64,000 bases of DNA, taken from contig JALDRK010000007.1 in NCBI GenBank assembly GCA_031315915.1, positions 62,001 to 126,000 on the forward strand. Reading direction: 5' to 3'. This document shows positions 38,127 to 46,893 of this stretch, piece after piece. The translations under genes were made by a program, and so were the position numbers. Below the pieces are notes generated by a model. The model made no database searches and was not told the origin of the DNA. It saw only the letters and a program-made list of their open reading frames with translations. This stretch comes from Nitrospirales bacterium (GTDB lineage Bacteria; Nitrospirota; Nitrospiria; Nitrospirales; UBA8639). Within the stretch, counting starts at the first letter, position 1. Each line of letters begins with the position of its first letter.

Positions 38127-38432
38127 AAGCCAAGCCCTGCCAAGGAATCTCTGCGATCCGAAATCAGATTTTTCCATGAGCCCACCCGAATCCCTGGGCC
38201 TGAAAATGACACATCGTCAGTCTGCCTGCCATTCACAGTCCTTGTGAGCCGGTTCCTGTTTGAGCATTGTCTGAATTCCGGGGTTTCTTTGCCCAGGAAA
38301 CGTGTTTGACAACTTGCAGGCCTCTGCCTAGACTCTGTTGCCTGTGGTGAAAATCCGGGTTTCAATTACGGTTTATTCTTCTATCTTGTTATTTCATCCC
38401 TGTTAATGTCTTCACAACCAGAGGAGGTAAAT
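38127..38432. other. Intergenic region before the ferritin-like gene
   Basis: 306 bases with no gene; the promoter for the ferritin-like gene should be here. No iron-regulator (Fur) box that I can identify with confidence. Confidence 0.35.
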
Positions 38433-38720
38433 ATGGCCAGCGTCGGTTATCATGAGCCCATTGAGGAATTGTCGAATGAGACACGCGACATGCACAGAGC
38501 GATTGTGTCGTTAATGGAGGAGCTGGAAGCTGTCGATTGGTACAACCAGCGTGCCGATGCGTGTAAGGACGAAGAACTCAAGGCGATTCTCAGGCACAAT
38601 CGTGATGAGGAGAAGGAGCACGCGGCCATGGTGCTTGAATGGATTCGACGCAAGGATCCGGCTTTCTCCAAGGAATTGAAGGACTATTTGTTTACGGAGA
38701 AATCGATCGCACACAAGTAA
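38433..38720 (+). CDS. Encapsulated-ferritin-type (EncFtn) protein
   Basis: 95 aa from ATG 38433, which has AGAGGAGG upstream. It matches encapsulin-cargo ferritins almost throughout: HRAIVSLMEELEAVDWYNQR and HNRDEEKEHAAMVLEWIRR. E30, E60 and H63 line up with the ferroxidase residues E32, E62 and H65 of Rhodospirillum rubrum EncFtn. The C-terminus stops at FTEKSIAHK without the Leu-rich targeting peptide that directs cargo into the shell, and no encapsulin gene is in the window. Expected role: iron(II) oxidation as a ring-shaped decamer. Confidence 0.9.
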   Translation: MASVGYHEPIEELSNETRDMHRAIVSLMEELEAVDWYNQRADACKDEELKAILRHNRDEEKEHAAMVLEWIRRKDPAFSKELKDYLFTEKSIAHK

Positions 38721-38973
38721 ACTTAAGTTCTACTTGAATCGATTGTCGGTGTGTCCTTCCGCGAGGGGAATGGAACAATCGGTTAGGGTCTGTTGAGGAT
38801 ATAAACCTTACATGTGTGCAGAGGCAATCCCAAAGGGCTCAGGCCTAAATAGGTGTTTCGTATGGCTGAACACGTCCTGAGTCAGGCGGGTGGCTGCCGG
38901 TGTTTGTCATCGACAACGGTTACTTCAACAACTACAATTCTCTTAATCCTCCTATTTGTCTGATTGGATCTGA

Positions 38974-39381
38974 ATGACGATGGATCCGAATTGGCCGGAC
39001 ATAGCCGAGCCTGATAAGCCCGCCAATCACACGAGGACGGTTGGCATGATTCTTCTTGGACTTGGGGTGGGTTTGGCCGCCTGGGTGGTAACCATCATTT
39101 ACCAGTTGATCAGGGGGGATAACACCAGGGAAATTGTGTCCAACCTCATTCCTCTGGAATCCATTACGATCACGATCAAGGCTTCCTCCGAGGCCATCAT
39201 TGTGCCGGATTCCTTGTATTATGCGACGGGGGTATTTTTCTGCGTGCTGTTGCTGGCCATCTGCGGCGGGATTGCCAAAGTGTTGATTGCCAACGGTGTC
39301 AAAATGATGCAGCCGGATGTTTCCGGAGCGATGGAGAAGTTACGAAAAGATCTTATGGAAAAAATGACTAAACGAATATAA
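38974..39381 (+). CDS. Small membrane protein, two transmembrane segments
   Basis: 135 aa. Hydrophobic helices at about 24-46 and 83-106 with a short polar loop between and a charged amphipathic C-terminal tail (MEKLRKDLMEKMTKRI). No family recognised. The ATG at 38974 is the first in frame. Confidence 0.6.
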   Translation: MTMDPNWPDIAEPDKPANHTRTVGMILLGLGVGLAAWVVTIIYQLIRGDNTREIVSNLIPLESITITIKASSEAIIVPDSLYYATGVFFCVLLLAICGGIAKVLIANGVKMMQPDVSGAMEKLRKDLMEKMTKRI

Positions 39382-39814
39382 ATAATCGCGGAATGTTGTA
39401 TTCCTGCCCGGTTGCCTGCTTCTCCGTTTTCAAATCCGATCCGGTTCTGCCTCGTCAGTCTTTCTATCGATAGTGTTTTAACAATCAAATACTCCGGTCA
39501 TCCTCAGCTCAACCTTGCCCTCTCTTCACGGCCAAGCCCTCAAAGGAGAGGAGGCTCTGAAATGTCTGAGTTGAAAGTGAACCCACTATAGTCAATTTTC
39601 AGCGCAGGTTCTTCCCGGTATCCGAATTGATACAGTGGGTATCTGTTTGGTCCTTCACTTGATACACAAAAAATCGAATTCGTCACAATTGATGATTGAA
39701 TTTCAATAAGATTTTTTTGTTTTTTAGTAAAGGATTTTGCTGGAATAATACCTGCATTTTGACCGGGTGCAGGTCAATTTCGGCATGTGTAATTTCAGAA
39801 AGGAGGCAAGGAAA
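39382..39814. other. Intergenic region with repeat copy A
   Basis: 433 bases containing a repeat element (39518-39577) and an AT-rich stretch before the exported protein gene. No gene supported. Confidence 0.4.
39518..39577 (+). repeat. Dispersed repeat, copy A
   Basis: CCCTCTC ... GGAGAGG inverted arms, followed at 39563 by TGTCTGAGTTGAAAG. The same two parts recur at 40294-40341. Confidence 0.5.
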
Positions 39815-40222
39815 ATGAAAATCAAAGGAAGTCATTTCATGATGGCAGCGTTGGGAATGTGGCTGTTGACGGGTGTTTCGATCGATGTGAGTCGGGCACG
39901 AGAGATGGCGATAGAGCAAAAAGATTTGAAACCTCTCCAATCCGGCGAGATTCAAGGCTTGGGAAAAAAGGGAGGCGGTGGTACGCCATCTCCCCCGGCC
40001 GATCCTTACTGTGCAAATGGTTCGGTCGGTCCGGTTACCACGTCAACGGTCAGTCGTGCCTGTAAAGTGAATGGTCAAGACGGTGTGATGACCTGCAGTC
40101 AAAAGATGGTGAAATGCCTTGGCGGACCGGGTGAACCGGAATATGCACATACGGAAAATTGTGGACCGTGTGTTGCGTTGGCAAATCAGCCCGGACAGGC
40201 TCAAACGCCGACCGGTCGTTAA
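39815..40222 (+). CDS. Exported Cys-containing small protein
   Basis: 135 aa from ATG 39815 with AGGAGG upstream. Signal peptide MKIKGSHFMMAALGMWLLTG...SRA, then a Gly/Pro-rich linker and a domain with six cysteines spaced C-x~18-C-x~10-C-x~7-C-x~14-CGPC, suggesting disulfide bonds. No family recognised. It lies between two copies of a small repeat. Confidence 0.6.
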   Translation: MKIKGSHFMMAALGMWLLTGVSIDVSRAREMAIEQKDLKPLQSGEIQGLGKKGGGGTPSPPADPYCANGSVGPVTTSTVSRACKVNGQDGVMTCSQKMVKCLGGPGEPEYAHTENCGPCVALANQPGQAQTPTGR

Positions 40223-40293
40223 TAAAAAGAAATTTGAGCCCTCGTGGTGCTAGAGTTGGTTGACTATTGAATAAGTCTTTATCTTCACCTACA

Positions 40294-40341
40294 CCCTCTC
40301 CCTTTAAGGGAGAGGAAAATTTACAGTGTCTGAGTTGAAAG
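40294..40341 (+). repeat. Dispersed repeat, copy B
   Basis: Perfect palindrome CCTCTCCCTTTAAGGGAGAGG (40295-40315), then TGTCTGAGTTGAAAG (40327-40341), abutting the IS30 end. May also terminate transcription of the exported protein gene. Confidence 0.55.
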
Positions 40342-40344
40342 GGC

Positions 40345-41414
40345 GGTTTCAAGTTCCAAGTGCAACGGATGATTGATGACGCAATTGCGTAAACACCTCC
40401 AGGGGCGTTGCCCAGTCGAGACATTTTCTCGGTCGAGTGTTCAACCGATGCGCAATGGCATTGAACTCACGCTGGGTGTAGCCCGACAGATCCGTCCCCT
40501 TCGGCAGATACTGCCGCAAGAGCCCATTGGTGTTTTCGTTGGTGCCACGTTGCCAGGGACTATGCGGATCGGCAAAGAACACGCGGATGGCGAGTCGTTG
40601 TGCCAGGCGCTCGTGCTCAGCCATCTCCTTCCCCCGATCATAGGTCAAGGTTCTGCGCAGCGCGGTCGGCACATGCTTGAGCTTGCGGGTAAATCCCTCT
40701 CGGGCACTCAGCGCATCGGTCCCGTCGAGCCGAGCCAGGATCACCAAGCGCGTGGTCCGCTCCACAAGGGTCCCGACTGCCGAGCTATTGGAGGCCCCCT
40801 TGATCAGGTCGCCTTCCCAGTGGCCGGGAACGGTGCGGGTGGCGACGTCGGCCGGGCGTTCAGTAATGAGGGTCATGTTGGGAATCTGACCCCGCCGATC
40901 TCTTCCGCGTGTTCGAGGCCGGCGGGTCTTGCGGGCCTGTCGCAGGGCGGCCAACAGTTCGCTCCGCAGGGCTCCACGTGGCAACACGTACAAGGCGACA
41001 TAGATGGTTTCGGCCGAGAGGCGTTTCCGCATGTCCTCAGGATACTCGCGACGGAGGCGTCCGGCAATCTGTTCGGGCGAGCATCCGTGGAGCAGGTGGG
41101 TTCGGACATAGCGCCACAACCAGGGATCCAGGAGTTTGCGCGGTCGGCGAGCCTGACGCGCCCGAGTCGCCGCCCGTCTGTGAGCGGTGCAGGCCCGATA
41201 GGGATCGCCCTTGGTCGCATTACGGGCAGCTTCGCGACTTACCGTACTGGGTGCCCGCCCCAACATCATGGCCATCCGCCGTATGGAATGGCCTTGAGAC
41301 AACCCCACGCTCAAGGTCTCTCGTTCTTCATGACTCAAGTGGGTATAGCATTTCTTTTTCATGGCAACACCTTAGCCGATCAAGGCTGGTAGTGTTGCAC
41401 TTGGAGTTAGAACC
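40345..41414 (-). mobile_element. IS30-family insertion sequence
   Basis: About 1,070 bp, normal for IS30. Terminal inverted repeats share the perfect core CCAAGTGCAAC / GTTGCACTTGG within ends of about 21 bp (40345-40366 and 41394-41414). The transposase fills the element and its stop lies inside the left repeat. Target duplication not evident by eye. Confidence 0.85.
40349..41362 (-). CDS. IS30-family transposase
   Basis: 337 aa, apparently intact. N-terminal HTH (LSHEERETLSVGLSQGHSIRRMAMMLGRAPSTVSRE) binds the ends. DDE catalytic triad in GHWEGDLIKGA, LTYDRGKEMAEH and the Glu of NENTNGLLRQYLPKG. The whole length is typical, so the element may be active. Confidence 0.95.
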   Translation of the reverse strand: MKKKCYTHLSHEERETLSVGLSQGHSIRRMAMMLGRAPSTVSREAARNATKGDPYRACTAHRRAATRARQARRPRKLLDPWLWRYVRTHLLHGCSPEQIAGRLRREYPEDMRKRLSAETIYVALYVLPRGALRSELLAALRQARKTRRPRTRGRDRRGQIPNMTLITERPADVATRTVPGHWEGDLIKGASNSSAVGTLVERTTRLVILARLDGTDALSAREGFTRKLKHVPTALRRTLTYDRGKEMAEHERLAQRLAIRVFFADPHSPWQRGTNENTNGLLRQYLPKGTDLSGYTQREFNAIAHRLNTRPRKCLDWATPLEVFTQLRHQSSVALGT

Positions 41415-41454
41415 TAAGAAGTAAAACATGTTATTTCATAAAAACCTGTTCTTG

Positions 41455-41990
41455 GATACCCCCTAGCTTGCTGGGGGGAGGAAAAGAGCAAGCCCGCGAA
41501 GCGGGCTGAGTTTGGTATTCTACCATGCATGAGTCTCAAACGAACCCGTGGCGCTGTTTACGATCTCAAATATCATGTGGTGTGGGTGCCCCAATATCGT
41601 CGAATGGTGCTGGGTGAGCGAGTCGCGAATCGCTTGAAGGAGATATTTCAGGAGATTGGTGAGCGGTATGGGTTTGAAGTCGATACTCAAGAAGTCTTGG
41701 ATGATCATGTGCATATCTTTCTGTCGGCCCCACCCCGCTATAGTCCAGCTCAAGTGGCGCAAAGGCTGAAAAGTATTTCGGCCCGGCTGGTTTTTCAAGA
41801 GTTTCCGGCGGTGAAGCACAAATTGTGGGGAGGGGAATTGTGGAATGATGGCTATTTTGTTCGCAGTGTCGGGGACAAAGTCACGGCTGAGGTGATTCGT
41901 TGGTATATCAGACATCAACATGACCCCAAACAACTGGACTTAGAGTTTTAAATCTTAAATGCCTCCCAGCTTGCTGGGGGGGGGCTTTAC
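41455..41990 (+). mobile_element. IS200/IS605-family insertion sequence
   Basis: Ends marked by subterminal hairpins with the same core: CCCCCTAGC-TT-GCTGGGGGG (41460-41478) on the left and CCTCCCAGC-TT-GCTGGGGGG near 41962-41985 on the right, as expected for elements moved as single strands. A second hairpin AGCCCGC-GAA-GCGGGCT (41490-41507) precedes the gene. Only tnpA is present, no tnpB. Boundaries are approximate. Confidence 0.8.
41529..41951 (+). CDS. tnpA: IS200-type HUH transposase TnpA
   Basis: 140 aa, standard length for Y1 transposases. The HUH pair is in DDHVHIFLSAPP and the nucleophilic Tyr in VIRWYIRHQ. Intact. It lies about 115 bases from the IS30 element. Confidence 0.95.
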   Translation: MSLKRTRGAVYDLKYHVVWVPQYRRMVLGERVANRLKEIFQEIGERYGFEVDTQEVLDDHVHIFLSAPPRYSPAQVAQRLKSISARLVFQEFPAVKHKLWGGELWNDGYFVRSVGDKVTAEVIRWYIRHQHDPKQLDLEF

Positions 41991-42071
41991 TAAGCAGTAG
42001 AATTCGTCCTGTTGTGTGTTTGGTGAATGTCTCTCTCAAGACAGAGGAGGGATGACCCGTGGACGATTATG

Positions 42072-43181
42072 TCATTGAGGCGGCTGGCAGAGTGCCCGGA
42101 CTTCTTCCGTCAGGTCGATTCCCACCGGGCACCACGTAATGCAGCGTCCGCATCCGACGCAACCTGACATGCCGAATTGATCCATCCAGGATGCGAGTTT
42201 GTGTGTGAGCCACATGCGGTACCGGTCTTTGGTGGTGGGACGGAAGTTTTTCCCGTGAATGTACCCGTGATCGGATGTGAAGCAGGAATCCCAGACACGG
42301 GCATGTTCAGCATGTTGAGCATCGAGTGAGGGCGTCTCTTCCACGCTATGACAAAAACAGGTCGGGCAGACCATCGTACAATTGGTGCAGGATAAACAGC
42401 GGGTGGCGACTTGATCCCAACGGGGGTGGTCATGGGCTTCATACAGAGAGTCCGGTAAGGTCGTGTGCGGCAGACTTCGGGTTTGACCGGACGCGCAGGT
42501 GGCGACTCGTTCTTCTTCCTGGGTCATCCGTTCTGGTGATGCGGCCGTACAGGGCAGTTGTCCAAGGATTTTCAGACCTGCCCGGCTTCCAGCCTCAATC
42601 AGAAAATCTTCATCGGCTTCCGTCAGGCTCAGATCGTATCCGTCTTGCGCTTTCGGCCCCGTGTTCATTGATGCGCAAAAACAGGTTGGTAGGGCTCTGG
42701 TACAGTTGACCGTCACGAGAAAAAGTTGCTCTCGTCGTTGTTGGTAATAGGGATCGGCATAGGAGCCTTTCAAGAAAATATGATCTTGAATGGTCAGGCT
42801 GGCCAGGTCACACGCTCGAACTCCTATGACGGCAGTTGGTTGGCTGGCAGGCTGGATTTCTTTGGCTGAGAAGATGTGATTTTTCCGATCGAGAATCAGG
42901 AGGGTTTCCCGGGAGACAAACGTCAACGGTTTAAGCGATTCCGGGCCATGGACCACGTTGAAATAGCGAGGGCTTGGATCGGGTTCCAGGCGATAGTGTC
43001 CCGGCTCCTGATGATCTTTCCAGCCGACCGGCAGATCCTCGACGGCATGAATGTCCTTCCATTGGATTGATCCTTGGGACAACACCGGCCCGATTACGCG
43101 GTAGCCGAACTTCCTGAGTGCCTGAAGAAGTCGATGGAAATCCGTGCGGAGCAGGATTTTGGGGGCAGGAGAGTGTTCCAT
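42072..43181 (-). CDS. 4Fe-4S dicluster protein, hydrogenase/sulfhydrogenase beta-subunit-like
   Basis: 369 aa. The C-terminal ferredoxin-like region has two clusters: [14 protein letters not shown] near 262-275 and [14 protein letters not shown] near 341-354. Additional Cys-rich parts ([19 protein letters not shown]) and the overall layout match HydB/HyhB and the related anaerobic sulfite reductase A, which pass electrons between a flavin subunit and a hydrogenase. The expected partners (flavoprotein, small and large hydrogenase subunits) are missing: two insertion sequences lie immediately downstream. It starts 26 bases after an unknown gene on the same strand. Confidence 0.8.
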   Translation of the reverse strand: MEHSPAPKILLRTDFHRLLQALRKFGYRVIGPVLSQGSIQWKDIHAVEDLPVGWKDHQEPGHYRLEPDPSPRYFNVVHGPESLKPLTFVSRETLLILDRKNHIFSAKEIQPASQPTAVIGVRACDLASLTIQDHIFLKGSYADPYYQQRREQLFLVTVNCTRALPTCFCASMNTGPKAQDGYDLSLTEADEDFLIEAGSRAGLKILGQLPCTAASPERMTQEEERVATCASGQTRSLPHTTLPDSLYEAHDHPRWDQVATRCLSCTNCTMVCPTCFCHSVEETPSLDAQHAEHARVWDSCFTSDHGYIHGKNFRPTTKDRYRMWLTHKLASWMDQFGMSGCVGCGRCITWCPVGIDLTEEVRALCQPPQ

Positions 43182-43207
43182 GTGTCCATTCGTTGGCTTA
43201 CACGATT

Positions 43208-44566
43208 CTACATCCCGATGTGTGATCGAAGGATATTGTAATCGTATGCCGGTTTGCCCATTCGTCGAAGCCCCAAATCGTGTTTTGCCATTTGGTCGAT
43301 CGGCGCGGCGACGTCTTTTTGTTGCCGGCCGACACGGGCGTAATGGCGTGGAGTCTCATTGTTGAGGGTTGGACAGGGTTGCTCCGCCCATTCCAAGTAT
43401 ACTTTTTCCGAAAACGAGGATAATAACCTGGCTTCCTCCGCGGTTCGCACGGTGACAGGAGGGGCTATATATTCTTCAGCCAATAAATCCACGTGGGGAG
43501 GGGAATGGGACGGAGGAGTCAGCGTCTCTCCTTTAAAATGCAGGGAGAATCCAAAAGTCGACGCTAATTGATGTTTGAGATCATCCAGGCGGCTGGCCGA
43601 ATCCGCCTCAACGGTCAGTTGGGTAGGGGGCAGCGTGACACGGGCAACGGCATATACGGATCTGTCCGATTTTGGAGTTTGTTCAATCCACTCCCGAATG
43701 TCCGATGGTAGACGGCTTTTCGAGTCTATGGATTGATTGTGGGGACAGGATAGCAACTGTTTCCATTCGTCCAATCCTGTCGTGAAACGTCGAAATTCGG
43801 AATGTTCATACATGGCAAGGGCATACAAGAACGGATCGCCCTTTTCGGTCCGGTATGTGACTTCCGCGTCGGCAACCACCATGGCTCCGCCTCGAATTCC
43901 GGCCAGACTCCAAATGAAGAGATACCCGTATTGCTTGGCGAATTCCGGCCATTCGGCGAGTGCGAAATTTCCGGTATCGAATTCAATGTTGCGTCTCAGA
44001 TTATGAGTAGAGGTTAACAGCACATCACCCACGGCTTTCGACAGAATCAGTGGAGGCCCCGGAAGATAGGCGGCGGCCGGTCCGCGGATGAGCCTGGTGA
44101 GCAATACACGATTTTTCCTGAGTGCGGGACTAACCATATGGTTAACTTGAAATCGCCGCCGATTCCCCAGGGATTGCAGTTCAAGACGATTGGGGTGGAT
44201 AGACGAATCAACGCTCAGGATGGTCAGCACATCCATATACGAATGCCGGACCGGATCAAGCCATAGGCGTTTTTCTTCGGGGATATGATCGGTGATGGTG
44301 TCACGGATTTGCTCAACGAGGGAGGGATGTCCATCCGTAGGGAAATAATCCGCAACGAGATACCGTTCCGCCAGTTGAATCTCTTCTTCGAGGGGAGAAA
44401 GATATTGTGTGGTGAGAGGGGCCAGATAGGGTTTCAGTGCCAGGGCCAGCGCCGTCTGGCGCTGGCCCTGGAAGTCGTTCTGTCGGGATTGTCTGGTTAA
44501 CCGGATCAGAAGGTTCTGTAACCCTTTCTCCTCATGATCCGGTTCCGGTTGGTTCTCATTGGTCAT
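43208..44566 (-). CDS. Unknown 452-aa protein next to the hydrogenase-like subunit
   Basis: Soluble, no signal or membrane helix. Not recognised as a whole. The last 65 residues (ETPRHYARVGRQQKDVAAPIDQM ... YDYNILRSHIGM) resemble the tail segment found in some SEC-C/MbcA-like proteins (a 'TPRxA' helix then YDxxxLRxxLG); weak similarity only. It sits between a Usp gene (17 bases) and the iron-sulfur gene (26 bases), so all three are probably cotranscribed. A very strong hairpin lies within its 5' coding region (44440-44471). Confidence 0.65.
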   Translation of the reverse strand: MTNENQPEPDHEEKGLQNLLIRLTRQSRQNDFQGQRQTALALALKPYLAPLTTQYLSPLEEEIQLAERYLVADYFPTDGHPSLVEQIRDTITDHIPEEKRLWLDPVRHSYMDVLTILSVDSSIHPNRLELQSLGNRRRFQVNHMVSPALRKNRVLLTRLIRGPAAAYLPGPPLILSKAVGDVLLTSTHNLRRNIEFDTGNFALAEWPEFAKQYGYLFIWSLAGIRGGAMVVADAEVTYRTEKGDPFLYALAMYEHSEFRRFTTGLDEWKQLLSCPHNQSIDSKSRLPSDIREWIEQTPKSDRSVYAVARVTLPPTQLTVEADSASRLDDLKHQLASTFGFSLHFKGETLTPPSHSPPHVDLLAEEYIAPPVTVRTAEEARLLSSFSEKVYLEWAEQPCPTLNNETPRHYARVGRQQKDVAAPIDQMAKHDLGLRRMGKPAYDYNILRSHIGM

Positions 44567-44583
44567 GCAGCCAAAGTCATTCC

Positions 44584-45546
44584 TTATTCTTTTACGTTGG
44601 CAGTCTGTTCGGAATCAGGACGTGGATAGTGTCCCCCCTCAAATTTCGGACTTTTCACGGTCAAGACAGGATAGGGACTGTGTCGCAGCACTTTGCCGGT
44701 GATGCTTCCCATGACGAACTTCGACAACCCTTTTCGTCCGTGCGTCCCCATGACAATAAGGTCCGCCTGCCTGGTCGTGCTGGTTTCTAACGTAGCCTCC
44801 ATGGCTGGTTTTTCCAGTATTTCATACTCGGCCGTCATTCCCTCTTTGATCAGCACTTCGGTCAGTTCGACCAACCGGTCTTGCATTTTCTTTCTATTCG
44901 CTTTGTCCTGAAGGGGATGGGTCAACGTAAAGTCCAGACTATACGTCAGGGGTTCAATGGCATACACGAGAGTCAATGCCGAATCAAACCATTTGGCGAT
45001 CTGGACGGCAAACTCATAGGCTTCCAGAGAGCATTCTGAAAAATCCAGCGGCAGAATGATGTGGCGGGGTATTGGGCTTAAAGTATGCATGGCCGCGATA
45101 TCTTCCGCCTTCCGAAGCGGAATAGACAGGACGGGACAAGGAGCATGGGCAATGACCCGCTCGGCCACGCTTCCAAATAAGACCCGATCGATTCCCGACC
45201 ACCCATGCGTGCCCATGATAATCAGGTCGCAATGCTTGTCCCTCGCGATCTGGCAAATTTGTTCGTAAGGCATGCCGGTGAGGTGCTGGGCAGCCGCGGA
45301 GGGAACCTGCCTGCGGGTTTCGGTCAACAGGCGGTCCAGTTGTGTCTTGGCTCTCTCCCGCTGTTCATCTAAAAAGCGTTGAGAGACCGAGGCATCCACA
45401 TCGATCCCCAATTGGATCGATTGCACGTTGACGAGTGTGAGAGAAGCATCGAGACCTGTTGCCCATTCCAACGAATGACAAAACGCCGGACCGGCGCTTT
45501 CAGAAAAATCAGTCGCGAACAAGATGTTGGTGGCAAATTTGATCAT
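44584..45546 (-). CDS. Universal stress protein, two UspA domains
   Basis: 320 aa, tandem Usp. Each half carries the ATP-binding motif G-x2-G-x9-G(S/T): IMGTHGWSGIDRVLFGSVAERV and VMGTHGRKGLSKFVMGSITGKV. First gene of the unit Usp, 452-aa unknown, hydrogenase-like subunit. Usp proteins are commonly induced by starvation or respiratory arrest. Confidence 0.92.
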   Translation of the reverse strand: MIKFATNILFATDFSESAGPAFCHSLEWATGLDASLTLVNVQSIQLGIDVDASVSQRFLDEQRERAKTQLDRLLTETRRQVPSAAAQHLTGMPYEQICQIARDKHCDLIIMGTHGWSGIDRVLFGSVAERVIAHAPCPVLSIPLRKAEDIAAMHTLSPIPRHIILPLDFSECSLEAYEFAVQIAKWFDSALTLVYAIEPLTYSLDFTLTHPLQDKANRKKMQDRLVELTEVLIKEGMTAEYEILEKPAMEATLETSTTRQADLIVMGTHGRKGLSKFVMGSITGKVLRHSPYPVLTVKSPKFEGGHYPRPDSEQTANVKE

Positions 45547-45658
45547 CAGCGTTGGTTGCCTTTGTTATACAGTTCAGATAGGTGAAAATTTGATCAATTG
45601 AGAAGGTCATCCGGATAACCCTTGGTGATTGATGTTGCTTTGTTACTGGGGCTCGGTC

Positions 45659-46090
45659 TTACACCGCATCGACGGTCAACAACAATATTTCACCCTTCAT
45701 GTCCTTGTGAATGGAACATTCAAATTGGAACCGGCCGGGCTTGTCCAGGATCAGATGAATGACTGCTTCCTTGCCGGGATCGATATAGGCGCCTTCCAAT
45801 CCCTTGCCGTAGGCCACGACTCCATCATTTTCGATATGAGTCAGCGTATGTAGAAACATGTTCGAGCCGAAGTCGTGACGGACTTCATCCAAATTTTTAA
45901 TATAGATAAAGGTGTCTGTGTGGAGTTGCAGCGGCATTTGCGTAGTATGAAAGCTGTAATCCTGGATGGTGACATGAATGTCCTGCTGGATTTGTGCGCT
46001 TGAAGGGGACAGACTGGCGGCAATAAAAATTCCTACGGTGAGTATCCACAGGCCGATCCGAGGCGGTCCGAATTGACGATAGCTGATCAT
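45659..46090 (-). CDS. Exported cupredoxin-like copper protein
   Basis: 143 aa. Signal peptide to about residue 32 (ASLSPSSAQ). A plastocyanin-type fold with the four type-1 copper ligands visible: His in EVRHDFG, then Cys, His and Met in FECSIHKDMKG. Periplasmic electron carrier or copper carrier. AAGGAG lies nine bases before the ATG. Confidence 0.82.
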   Translation of the reverse strand: MISYRQFGPPRIGLWILTVGIFIAASLSPSSAQIQQDIHVTIQDYSFHTTQMPLQLHTDTFIYIKNLDEVRHDFGSNMFLHTLTHIENDGVVAYGKGLEGAYIDPGKEAVIHLILDKPGRFQFECSIHKDMKGEILLLTVDAV

Positions 46091-46185
46091 GATGTGCGTT
46101 CTCCTTGATCATATTGAGTCATGGGCGGTTTCTTCCGTGCTTGATGGACCTGGTGCGGAAGTGTGGTTCTGCTCATAGGCGCGCA

Positions 46186-46219
46186 CCTGTCTCCCGCTCT
46201 TGACCCGACGGGAGACAGG
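46186..46219 (-). terminator. Hairpin between Hsp20 and cupredoxin genes
   Basis: Perfect 11-bp stem CCTGTCTCCCG / CGGGAGACAGG with a 12-base loop, six bases after the Hsp20 stop. No T tract on the minus strand, so it may be an mRNA-stabilising or weak terminator structure. Confidence 0.5.
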
Positions 46220-46225
46220 ATTTTG

Positions 46226-46681
46226 TTAGGATACTTTAACTTCAATGCTTTTGGGTTTAGACCGTTCGGTTTTGGGAATATGGACGCGTAACAGGCCATT
46301 GTCAAAATCCGCGGATACTTTTTCCGGGTCGGCGTCTTCGGGAATGGTAAAGCTTCGGGAAAAGCTTCCATAGGCTCGTTCAATCCGATGAAATTTTTTA
46401 TCTTTTTCCTCTTTTTCGTACTTTCGCTCGCCGGAAATGGACAACACATCGTTTTGTACGCTGATTTTCACTTCTTCCTTTTTAATTGCGGGAAGTTCGG
46501 CTTTAATAAGATATTCCTTGGCATCTTCGGTGATATCGACCAGAGGAGCCCATTCGGCGACTCGTAAGGCTTCCTGACGTTCACCTTCTTTTCTGATGGG
46601 CGCACGACCGAACATGGTTGATAAACGATTTTGAAGGTCGTCCAGCTCTCTGAATGGATCCCATCGGGTAACGGTAGTCAT
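46226..46681 (-). CDS. Hsp20/alpha-crystallin small heat-shock protein
   Basis: 151 aa chaperone holdase. ATG 46681 lies six bases after GGAGG; an ATG two codons earlier abuts the site and is less likely. N-terminal WDPFRELDDLQNRLSTMFG; alpha-crystallin domain VDITEDAKEYLIKAELPAI ... FRIPEDADPEKVSADFDNGLLRVHIPK-like; C-terminal extension with the basic tail. Prevents aggregation of unfolded proteins. Confidence 0.94.
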   Translation of the reverse strand: MTTVTRWDPFRELDDLQNRLSTMFGRAPIRKEGERQEALRVAEWAPLVDITEDAKEYLIKAELPAIKKEEVKISVQNDVLSISGERKYEKEEKDKKFHRIERAYGSFSRSFTIPEDADPEKVSADFDNGLLRVHIPKTERSKPKSIEVKVS

Positions 46682-46893
46682 GATCATCCTCCCTGTTTCG
46701 AATCACAGTTGAGTGCCTGTTCTCCTAATCCAAAAAAAGTAGCAATCAATATGCCATGAAAGAAGAGTGTCTTACCCTTTTAGTGAACCATACGAAAATT
46801 CGAAAGAATTCCGCACGACAACGATTTTCGGCAGTTGACGCTGTGAGAGAGGTTGTAGCAGATGACCACAAGGCCGAAGAGGCCGGAGAGAGA

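Noticed and set aside
40373..41392. 339-codon plus-strand frame
   Set aside because: It is the antisense of the intact IS30 transposase and has no protein-like motifs.
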